Below the pieces are notes generated by a model. That model worked only from the letters and a program-made list of their open reading frames with translations, had not been told where the DNA came from and ran no database searches. The position numbers and the translations under genes are program-made. A stretch of 64,000 nucleotides of DNA from Rachycentron canadum (taxonomy: Eukaryota; Chordata; Actinopteri; Carangiformes; Rachycentridae), in the NCBI GenBank assembly GCA_038496675.1, contig CM076650.1:8144645-8208644 (forward strand), in the 5' to 3' direction. Position 1 is the first letter of the stretch. Each line of letters begins with the position of its first letter. Below, in pieces: positions 29,524-41,048 of the stretch.

Positions 29524-32500
29524 AATGTGAGTTAGCAGGCACATTTTCTCTTTGCCCTCCTTCTCTCCTGGGCTCTAGTAAGCCCTTCTCTCCGATCCCA
29601 TTGAATATTCATCGGAACCATACAAGAACAATCAGAGAAACAAGGCCTCATAAATACAACCAGCCCACTGGGAGCCTCTTGATAAGTGCATATATGCATT
29701 CACACATACATATATACACAGTCTTCACATGAATTGTGTGGTTTATTTTGCCTTGTGGCAGCCATGGTAAAATTAACAATTAGGCATGTACAGAGATAAC
29801 ATGCCTAATGCTGAATTTGCACTTCTTTGCTAGAGCAGACAAAGTTGTCTTTGCAATTGCAATCTTGTAAGCTTTGTGCAGCTTCTTACTTAAACACCTT
29901 TTTTCTTTTTGTATCTTGTTCTATTGGTATATTTTGGTTCCATGAAGTCCTTATTGGGGCTGGTGTACCTGGTAGGACATACAGATAATGTTTAGTTATA
30001 AATGCAGCCGCTCGGCTTCAAGACTGATGGCCCTTCGCTGCAATTCGTCTCCTCTCTCTCTCTGCAGCTATGACAAAGGCATAAAAATCCAGAAAAAATC
30101 TTGGTTATCTTTTAGTGTACGTTTAGTTAGTTTAGATTGTTTATTGAAGTTATTTTGTTTTATTGTGTCTACAAGCGAAGCACACAAAGTTAACAATCTG
30201 GTTAGGATAAAATGGTTTTCTGTGATTTTGAAAAAATCTTTGTGTTGCGCTGCTGTGTTTGTCTGTGTACAGTATATCCTTTCATGTCAGTCATCAGCAA
30301 GTAAATGTATCTGCATATGCATCTCTCTGAATAGACAGATGTTCCTGCAGGTGGGCACGCTGACACAACAGCCCTCCCACTATCAACCCACACACCCACC
30401 CAAGGTGCCCCTCGTCCATCTCTGCACACAAATCAGTTTGAGAACAGGGAGATCTCCAAAAGAGAGAGATTGGGGCGTGAAGGTCCCTCTGTCCTTCAGA
30501 CTCCCACTGTCAGCTAACTTCATTACACCTGTCAGACATTTTACCACAAAGATAAATATGAGTAGAAATGAGGAAACAGATCTTTGACAAAATATAATAT
30601 ACATTAAAGTAATTTCAAAAGCTGCTAAAGCATGGCCTTTATCAGTTCAGCCTTGTTTAAGTCATGGTGGAATTTGAAACATTGGAGTTAAATCATTCTT
30701 TGCCTTTTATTGAGACATTAGACACTAAAGAGTCAAGCTGTTGTTCTTGGCAAAGAGTTTCAAATAGATGCATTGACAAAAGGACAAAGAAAGGAGAAAG
30801 TGAATACCCTGAAAAGCCAATGCTAGATAAAAGCCAGGCATCAAGTGTTGTCTACGCTCTCTAGTAGCCACTCAAAAGTCCTCGTACTCATGTATGTCAT
30901 CTTTCGTCTTGTAATGAATATTAAAACGTCAGCGTTTTATGAAATGTATTATAATAAGACCATTGATTTCCTGTGAATTTGCTTATTTGGTTTAAAACAA
31001 TTTTAGTGTACCCAATCTTTGCATAAGCTTGTCCTCTTATAGCCAAGATGGAAATGCCAGATACTGTAAATACTGTAGGCATATCACTGGATCAGGTCAG
31101 CAGGAGAAAACTAAGAAGGAAAATGTTTGAACAAGGAGCGAGAAAGGACGATATTGTGAACAAGAGCCGCACGGCCAGCGCAGCAGCTACAGATGACATT
31201 GATTTTGGAGGAGGAATTGCATTTAGCTAATCGGATTAGAGCCACGCTGCCCTCCCCATTTCCCCTTTGTTTTGTGGTTGCTTGCTATCTATTGATCTAA
31301 ATGTGGACTCCCATGCTCCCACTGTGGGGTCTCCCAAGATCAGTGCTTTGCCACCCTGAACCTCACCTAACAGGTTGTGGTGTGGGGCCTCTAGATCAGT
31401 AATACAGTTTGCAGGGACAATGGAACTTCTTCTGGAGTGTCTGAATAGGTCTGTCTTGTTTTGAGAGTGCGATCACAGGTATTGTTTGACTGCAGGGAAC
31501 TTTTTGCGATATTTATGTTGTTTAAAATATTTTGTGATGTGAACCAACAGAGACTTTGCTGAGACTTGTTGAAGTACTTCAGTGTCCTTTTTGTTTATGA
31601 TCATGTGTCCTGTTTCCAGAGCATTTCTAATCTTGTGTATGATCTGGCTCTGCTGTGCCTAGTTAATACCATGTTACCTGTCACATTAGAAAAGCCCACC
31701 ATGTTTTTGTACATTACCATAACATTTTTCCATACCCCACTGAGGCCAGGCCGAGTCATGGAGTAGAATAAAATTAGATTAGATCAGCACTGATGTCTTA
31801 GCCACCCAGGGCAGTTTCTATATTTTGTAGCAAGGCTAAATGCTATTTTAAAAACCACAGCGACATATTCTACCTCTGTCTAATGGTAACTGGATCTGTT
31901 GCAGAGCCGCATTTAAGGCCAACATACATCATCTTAATGTACAGACTGCATCCTGAATCTATGACGTTATATGCTGCACTGCTCTCCTGCATAATTTCCA
32001 TAGCAGTGCTCTCCGAATGCAGCCTTTTAATTGCTAAAAATGCTAAATGTCAAATTAAGCTCAAACTAATGGGGTAGAAGGTCTTGCTGTGTGATCAGTG
32101 GGAAAGAGGGAGGAAGAGAGAAAGAGACAGACTACTGGTGCATTTAGAACAGGCTGTGCACTCAGAAAACAGCTATGGATTACCAATCACTGCTTCCCAC
32201 TAGAGAAGATTAATGAGCACCCTTGTAGCAGGCTAATTTAGAACAATAACGCCTAATTAATTACAAATAATCAGCTTCTTTCTCTCCCTTCTCTTTCTTC
32301 CACTCTCAGTGACTCACTTTCTTCCTCTTCCTCTTTTGCAATTTTTTTTCTTATTCTTTCTTTTGATCTCCAGCTTTCTCATTTTCTTTGTTTCTCTCTC
32401 TCCTTCTGTCCAAATAGCCTCAGGTGAAAAGGCAGCAAAGTGGGTCTAGCCCCCCCCTCTACACCCACTAACCCATCTTTGACTTTCTGTCCTCCAAGCT

Positions 32501-35500
32501 CAGTGATTAATGTAGGGTCTTAAATTAGGCGTGGGAGGATTTGCCAATGCTGGACACGCACTCAGCACAGCTAGCAGACACACACTAATAGTATCTACTG
32601 CTAATCTATGACTGCTTACATGGATGGGCTCTTCCTCAAATGCCACTGCAGACCTTTGTTGTTATAGACTAGCAGTCTAGTCGACCCATATCAGATGGTA
32701 AAAAGACTGAAAGGGGTTAATAGGCCATGGGCAGCTGCACATATGGGAGGGAAAGTTTTAAATGTAGCACAGTTGGTTAGATGTGATAATAAGCAGTAAT
32801 AAACAGCAACTTTTATTTGCAGGGTGACAGTGTAAAGCAGTCAGTTAAAGAGCAAGATATGGGTTTATAGGGAAATATGGGATGGAATTAGTTGGAATCC
32901 TTAAGTGTCCTATCAGTGCAACATTTCAAGATATTGTTTGTACATTTTTAAACTGTCTTACAGAAAGTAAACCTAAAAATAAAAATCTTTCCATTTTACA
33001 ATTTGTGTCTTACTTTTGTTGTTTTAGGTATAATTGTTTTTGTTGTCAGAAAAACTTTCACAAAACACATTTATTCTAAATTCTGGGAGCTTTAGTGTTT
33101 ACAGCTTGTTTGATCATGTGACAGTTTGTTTCTTGTGAAGTTAGACTCTGTTGTAGCAAAGACAGTGCTTTGAAAGTAAAATGTTACTATAATTTGTAAT
33201 GATGGAACTAATGAAACTGTAATAAGTTGTAAAAAACAACCCGAACTTGTTTGATTAAAAGTTAATGCTGTTATGTAGGTTGAAGCTCTAAACCTATAAT
33301 CTTTTGTGTTTGCAGGTAACCTTTGAGCAGCACAAGGAGAATCTGTCCCGCATGTTCCGCCAGTACCAGCGACAGGAGTCTGCAGCCTCTCTCAGCACTA
33401 TCCGAACCGTCTCTGGTGTTAGCCAGAGCTCTGAAACCACAGAATGTGTTAATGGGCCACCTGCAGAGGAGGCGGCACCCTCCACTGTCATTGAGCTCAC
33501 AGTGGACAAACTGTCCCAGAAGTCCCCCGACTCAGCATCTAGTGCCACCATCACCTCCAGCCCGCTGGAGACTACTGATGAAAAGGGACAAACATCCATC
33601 ACTGTGTCCAACATCCTGGCAAGGCCTGAGGAAGAAGAGGAGAGGCTGGTTCAGGGGCCTTCCAGAGATGGCTCAGGGGATGGAAAAGAGACCGGAGATG
33701 TGACAGTGACACAAAAAACTGAGGAACAGAGCAATAGGCAGGAAGCAGTGCCTGAATCTTCCACTGACAAGGACAAAGATGATCTGCAAATGAATACTAG
33801 CAACCCACCTGAAACAGCTGACACAAATCCAGAGGAAGTGGTTAGTGACTCTGCTGTAACATCTGCCAGTCATGATGTACAAACACCAACAGATGATGAA
33901 AAATGTGAGAGTGAACGCAACAAAGATGAATCATCAACCTCCATGACAGAAGACTCTTTAAATGAAGCAGACACAGAAGTGCCAGTGGCTTCAGAACAAG
34001 AAGGTAAGACTGACCAAACGTCCCCTGAGACTGCAGCCTGTCTGGAGAACAGCGTGCTGGGTGGAGCGTCTGTCTTCAATGAGGACCTGGTTGACGTGTC
34101 GTCTGTTAGCGACCAGATCCACCCTAGTGATGCTGACGATAGCCAAGAGGAGTCCTCTTACGCCTCTGCTGCTGCCGGAGAGGAAGGGAAGGAAGTATTA
34201 AAAAAGGAGGAGGATAAACATGAAGATGACGAAGGCAATAAAAATGATCAGGAGGGGCAGGAAGAAGAAAGAGATGAGAAGCAGGAGGTTAGCAAGCACG
34301 AAAAAACCAGAGAGAACGTAACTGAAGAGAAACAGGTGTCTAATTTGGAGGGTCAGACTGCTCCAACGGAAACACCTGAACAAAATGAGACAGAAGTGCC
34401 CGAAGAAAAAGTTAAAGATGAACAGTCTTCCCCCACAGTTGAAACCACTACATCAGAGCGGAGGCCCTCAGACACCACACTACCCTCTGCATCCCAGGAG
34501 GTTGCAGCAGCATCCGTCTCCACCTCATCCAGTGGCACCACTGGAGAGGAAACACCATCTACCACCATCTCGAGCTCTGACACGCAAAAGAGTTCCGACT
34601 CCGTCAGTAAGACCAAAGAGATTAAAATTGCCAGACTGGATGTGTCCAATGTGGCCTTAGACACTGAGCGGCTTGAACTGAAGGGGACCTCTGCAACAGT
34701 ACGCATCTGTTTTTCTCCTCCCTATTTTCTCTTCTCTTTGACCAATATAGAATTCACTTAAGAACTGAACTGTATATGTTGCAGCAAATTAAATGGTGAA
34801 ATTTGATATTGTATCTTCCAAACCCTGTCGCTGCTTTCTCACAGGCCTAGTTCATGTTAAGTCTCATTATGTATTGCTCTCTGTAGGAAACAAGCCAAGG
34901 CCAGCCAGCAGCAGCAGCAGGAGGAGGAAGTTCGTCAGGTCAGCCGAGAGACGGTGGCACCTCGGCTCCTCGCTCCACCATGTTTCGCATCCCAGAGTTC
35001 CGCTGGTCCCACATGCACCAACGCCTCCTCACTGACCTGCTCTTCTCCATCGAGACAGACGTCCAGATGTGGAGAAGGTGGCGCAGTGCTGATTTGCTGA
35101 CTCTTGACTTTGCTAATGCTTAACCTAACAATTATTTTGTCAATTGATTATTGGAATAAAGATTTATTGAGCTGCTTTTTTTTTTTTTTTTTGAAGACAA
35201 GGTGGAGTTTGTTGTTTGGTGAACACACTCTTTGACCAAGAAAGGTTAAATGGAATAGACATCTTTATCCTTAAGGTTGGCAGTTGGAGAGGTAGAACTA
35301 TGAGCACAGTTTTATCTGTAGGCACGCTACTGTGTTGTTGTTCATGTAAAAACATGCATTTTAAGCTTGTCTAAATGCTGCAGTTGTTGAATGTCTTGCT
35401 ATAACTTATATATTATATATATTCTACCTTGTGTTATATTGACCAAGCCAACTCCTTTTTTTTCTGCTGTCTCTCAGTCATTCTACAAAGACAATTCTGG

Positions 35501-36045
35501 ACTTCGTGAACAGCAGTGAGAACGTGGTGTTTGTCCACAACAGTATACACCTCATCTCCCAAGTGGTGGACAACCTCATCATGGCTTGTGGAGGCATTTT
35601 ACCTCTCCTCTCTGCTGCCACCTCTTCTTCTGTGAGTCTCCTAGTGTGTGTGCGTGTGCGTGCGCGTGCGTGCGTGTGTGCGCGCGTGCGCGTGGGCTTC
35701 CGTGTGTGCTTGTATGTCTACTTTTGTCTTGGGCTCTATATGTAGCTGATGGTCCAATCACAGGAAGTTATCCATCCACATTGACCTTTCTCAATTGCAT
35801 TAGACTACAGTTAGCTGCCTCCTAACATTGTTAGTTCTTTGTTTTTTTTTGTTCCCTGACCTCAGTGACTGTGGCTCTCTTATGAGTGTTTGCTTCTGCC
35901 AATGACCTGACCAGCCTGTCCATGAAACAGCTTGATGTTTAGTTCCATTATAATTAAGTTAGATTCAGTTTAGTGTGGTCTGTAACTGAATTTGAAACAA
36001 ATGTGAAAAATTACAACCATAAATGTCTGGATGTGTTTTTGTTTT

Positions 36046-36077
<32 letters not shown>

Positions 36078-39000
36078 ATATATTTTTTTCAATATATTTT
36101 CGATATTACAAGTTACTATAGTTAATCTTTGACTATTTACTAGCATAAATATGTTTTGACAGTAAGCTTTGACAGCTTTCTACCCAAAATAAAAATGAAA
36201 TATCACTATATACCAGTATATTGAAAAAACATGATATTAAACTACAGTTTTTTTTTTGTTTTTTTTAAATTATTTTTTTACATGCTCGCTCACTCACTTG
36301 CACCTGCGCTTAGTTACTTCTATGTTTAAATATCCCTTAATTTCTGTGTAATTTTTCCTCTCTCTGCAGCATGAACTGGAAAACATTGAGCCATCCCAAG
36401 GCCTGACAGTGGAGGCTTCAGTCACCTTCTTACAGCGCCTCATCAACCTTGTGGATGTTCTCATCTTTGCCAGCTCTCTCAACTTCGCAGAGATAGAAGC
36501 AGAGAAAAACATGTCGCCAGGAGGCATCCTTCGACAGTGCCTTCGCCTTGGTATCACTTTTCATTCTTCCCATTGTTTGTCCCTTTTTTCTTCTTTTTTT
36601 TTTATTTTTTTTATTTTATTTCTTTAAACTTGCAGTTTCCAGATATTTAGCTGTCTTTCTACTCATCTGTGTCCACTCAACAAACTTCCTCATTTTATCT
36701 CCTCCTTCTACTAAGCCTTCTGTCCTCCCCTGTTCATCGATCCACCCCATATCAGCCAGCAGTAGCCTCTGGTATAAGCCACAGTCATGGCTCCCTGTAG
36801 CCTTTTTGACCCTCCCTTCTGTATTCTCTCCTTCCTCTCTGTCGTCCTCCTCTTCATCTCCCGCTGCTGTTCTCATTCCCTTGCCTCTTTCACTCTGCTC
36901 GTATCAGCACTCTCTTATCTTGTTATTATAACCCCTCTGCATGGCAACACTCTAAAATGGCTGCTATCACGATGTAGTGAGTTCTCCAGAATGGCCTTGG
37001 CTGTACTGTACTGCAGTGTAGCCTGAGGCCTTTCTCTGGCTGCTGTTGCAGGCTATTAAAGTTTCCTCTGACAGCATCAAAAGCTGAGCCTTGCTCCAGC
37101 TGAATAAAAGATATTGAAATTCTTACATTATTAATTTTCTATGGTGAACCTTTTCAGCTAACACAGATCAACGCACTGCCACACTATACACACATACTTG
37201 CAATTATTTCTGCACTGTTTTAAGCAATTTCTTCATTGTTCTTTGTTCTATATATATGTAATGGTGCATATGCAGGTATCCGTTTTTGCTTTTAGATACT
37301 TACAGGCTGTCAAAATGCAAACAGGGCACTTCTTCTCTCAGATATTATCCAACTACTGTTGCTGCTGTTGGGTTTTTGCATGAAAGCAATGCCACCATAC
37401 TACAAGTCCAGTTTTAGAAAGCAGCCGTTATGAAATGAATATTTGATGAGGTATGCGCTCCCCATTGCTGGCACCTAATCTGATTTTGGAAGACTGTAAC
37501 AAGGTTTTAGCGTCTCCACCCCTCCCTCCCCCCTCTTTTTATAAATGGTCGTATGAAAGAGTAGTCCTAATGGAAAAAGCGAGCCCATTTCCAGACGGAA
37601 TAATTCCCTCCTTCGTAATCTAAATGGCTCAGAGTTAACATTTGTCAGTTGTCAAGTATAGAACAGTGGGGGGTTGGGAGGGGCTCAAACAGGAGAGCAG
37701 TACATTAGATTACAAATGGTAAGTGTGCCAGTTTTGAACCTCCCTAAAGTTGTCGAACCACAAGATATTTTTTGCGGCGAAGGACGTATCTTGCTGCCTA
37801 CTCAGCATGTGCACTCCAGCAGTGTCATTTGTTATGGGAGCTGCACAGTGGATGTGATTCAAGAGCACACCCTTGCACTATGACCTTGGGAGGAGAGGTG
37901 GAGCAGGGAAGAGTGAATGATGCTGCCAGAGTTGGCCAGAGCACTGACCTTGTTGTGGCCCCACTTTTTATCCTTTGTTTTTGTCTCTCTCAGCTGCTCC
38001 TCGTGTGGCTTTCTCAGTTTATGAGCTGGATTTTTATATTCACAATCTTGTTTTTCCTCGTGTATTTGCTTTGGGTGTTATATCTTTGTCAGGATACTTT
38101 CACTACATACTTCTCTCAAAGTGACTTTATTTATCTTGTCCCATCATATCTGTCCCTCCCCAGTCTGTTCAATTGCAGTGAGAAACTGTCTGGAGTGTCA
38201 GCAAGCCCAGTTTAAGCATGGCAGTGAAGGCTCAGCCTCCAACTACACAGCCATTCTCAGCACTGTGCTTGGAACAGCCAAGTCTGCCTCTGCACAGGCA
38301 AGTAATCCAGATCATGTTGTATACATTTTCCACACCTCCACAAAATGCAAAATAACATTGTAAATAATCAATAATCTGCTTTCACTTTTGTACTGGTTAT
38401 CCTTACTGCCTCCCCCCCTTTTTTTTTCTAAAAACAAGAAAACCATCACATCCTCCGTTGTCCTTTTCCCTCACTCACTAGTAAACCAGAAGGAGCTTTG
38501 TCCTTTGTCCTGCTCAGCCACAACAACCAACTGTTATTGCATTAGCTCATGTATTATTATATTACCACACTGTTGCTATTTGTTACACTAGACTAGGTTT
38601 TTGTCATTGCCCCTTTGATTTGATACAGTGACTTCCAGTAAAGTCATGTTGTTCTTCCCTGAACCGGGTGTTAAAGCTCATTTATAATGCAGTGGCTCTA
38701 TAGAAAAGCCATTATGTTAAGGACATGATCCCAGGAGGAACAGCTTCCCTAAGCTGTGAAACCTTAACCAACTCCATGAAGTGCACATGAATAACTAAAC
38801 ATCTCGACTGATATAAAAGTGCATGAGCTGTTTGGTCTTCACTTGTACATAATAACATGTGGTAATGGTTTGATTTTCATCCACACATGCAGAGTCCTGT
38901 TGATGCAGTGACAGGTGGAATGTCTCCAGTCAGAGACTTAGACCGACTGCTTCAGGACATGGACATTAACCGCCTCAGGGCTGTCGTCTTCAGAGATATT

Positions 39001-41001
39001 GTGAGATGCTCATCGACCACGTTTTGAGCACATCACACAATATGCATAACACCTATGAAATTACCCAGCTATCAGTGCTTTCTGAAAAATACACACGTGT
39101 ACACACACACACACACACAGATCATTTAGTGTATGTTGTTTGTTTCAGGAGGACAGTAAGCAGGCTCAGTTTTTGGCTCTTGCTGTGGTGTACTTCATCT
39201 CAGTCCTCATGGTGTCCAAGTACCGTGACATCCTGGAGCCCCACAATGACAAGAAACACCCTCATCAATCCCAGTCTACCAGGAGCACAGGTACACAATA
39301 GCACGGAAACAAGGAAAAAGTTTCATCTGAAATATTAGATAAAAAAAAAAAAATTACTTTGCATCCTGTAATGCAAAGGTTTCCAGCATTTGTTTTGCTT
39401 GTGACCCCTAAATACATAATAAAGCCAGTATTTGCAACTTCTTCAGGTATAAATCAGAATGACTTTCCATCTTATTGTATAGGTTATATGTCAAGTATTT
39501 TTATAGTATAATAAAACTATACGGCATGAAGTTACACAAAAAGTATGTAAAAGCAAATTAATGTGTTGAAGTATTTAGTCTCTTTTTTTCTACTCTGTTA
39601 ATCATCTTGCAACCCTTTATGTCACAGTTCTTAGATTGGGAACCGCTGTTGTTAGTCTCTCATATGATGTGGCCTTTATTGCTCACAAATTCTGTATTAT
39701 TATTATTTGTTTGTCTGTTTAGATAGCGGTGCCATTTCTGGTGGATTGGAAGTAGAGAATGGTGTCTCTCTCCGGCGGTATGACTCTGGCATTGGTGATG
39801 ACCACACCTCAGCTGCAGTGAGCGAGGCAGACTTGTCATCTTCTAGTGTGACTCATGGTCCAGACGCCATCTCAGAGGCCTTGTCCACACTGTCATCTGA
39901 GGTCAGACCCGCTCTGCCCGCTGATTCAAAGGGCAAGAATGTGAAGGACATTCTGCGCAGCCTCGTGAGCGCTCCACATGATGATATCATGGTGGACCCA
40001 AGTCTGCTGCCACCAGCGTTTCTAGGAAGTGTGGGCGATGCGGCTAGAGAATCATCCCCGCAGATCAGCTCATTTGATAGGTGAGGGCTCAGGTTCAAAC
40101 ATGGCTTGACATACACATAGACTGCCACACACACTGACACATTTCAAGAAATTCTTGTATTTCTGCTATGCATAGTGGTGATTGTGGGAAAAAATCTGGA
40201 TGGAAATTCCCTTGTTGTTGACATGGGTGTAGTCCTGACAGCTTCATCAGTTTCTCAAGCCCATATGCTGAATGCAGTAGTGATTCTCAAGCTTCACAGT
40301 TGACAGTTTCATGCCATTTATTGCAACATTACTGCAGGGTACTTTTGAAAGTCAGACCTTGAAGACATCTCAGCTTGGTATCCTCGGAGGAGGCTTTGTT
40401 GGATCTTGAAAAACATTCTGTAACAAAAACTGTTTTGAGTCGGAGAATCTTAGTCTCCGACTTTTTCCCTCTCACTCCCATTGTTCTTTCTTTTAGCTGT
40501 AGATGTAAGTCCTCATCCCAAGCAAACTGCCTGACAAAGAACCTGTCTTAAGGAAAACGGGAGTCATGTCTGGGATAGAGAGAAGCTGGCAGGAAGCTGT
40601 TTCTTTTCACCCGTGTCACTGATATTTAACGACTTTCTTTTTCATCTCCTGCTGCTCGTCTCTCCCTGTCTAACATTCAAAAGGGTTTCCCTCTTTCTCT
40701 GGCATAAAAGCTGTATAATTTGCATTACCCCTGGAGGTGCAGGGGGGGGAACAGTCAGGAGTAAGGCTTCAAAAGCAGAGCGGGGTAGTGAAGCCACAGA
40801 CGGGCCCAGGTGAGAGAGGATGGTCACTGGTCTGGTTTGCATTTAGAGCGTTGATTCTGAGACAAACGGCAAAGGGAGGGGGAGGGTGGTAAAGAGTGAG
40901 AAGGAGAGAGATGGGAGAAGGGGAAGAAAGAAGTCTCCATGGGGGTGATGTCAAGTCAAGGTTCTCATGTATTGAAGAAAACATTTCTGTTTCTCTCTCT
41001 T

Positions 41002-41048
<47 letters not shown>

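Larger units (their letters stand above)
27639..33315 (+). other. 5.7 kb lrba intron with candidate regulatory elements
   Basis: No exon recognised. Contents in order: CA tracts (27670-27689, 27842-27868, with a repeated TCTACGCACAC unit), a CTCF-type motif (28511-28524), (TG)24 (29474-29521), an unassigned 199-codon frame (29988-30587), a 60-codon frame with a paired homeodomain palindrome at its end (31048-31238), and a CT-rich patch (about 32275-32410). The sequence around 31040-31260 has even, gene-like composition unlike the AT-rich rest. Confidence 0.8.

Noticed and set aside
29189..29542. Frames made of Thr-His or Cys-Val repeats (also at 11316, 40769, 47229 and others)
   Set aside because: Translations of CA/TG microsatellites.
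29988..30587. 199-codon plus-strand frame in the 5.7 kb intron
   Set aside because: Not recognised, Cys/Ser/Leu-rich in patches as expected of translated intron, and it has no splice-compatible relation to lrba. Probably chance.
33294..34706. Several minus-strand and shifted frames over the large exon
   Set aside because: Shadows of the 461-codon linker exon, whose plus-strand frame fits splice phases and LRBA similarity at both ends.
36551..38163. A U12-type intron after exon x (donor GTATCACTTT)
   Set aside because: The donor differs from RTATCCTTT at two key positions and no U12 branch-point sequence is seen before the acceptor.
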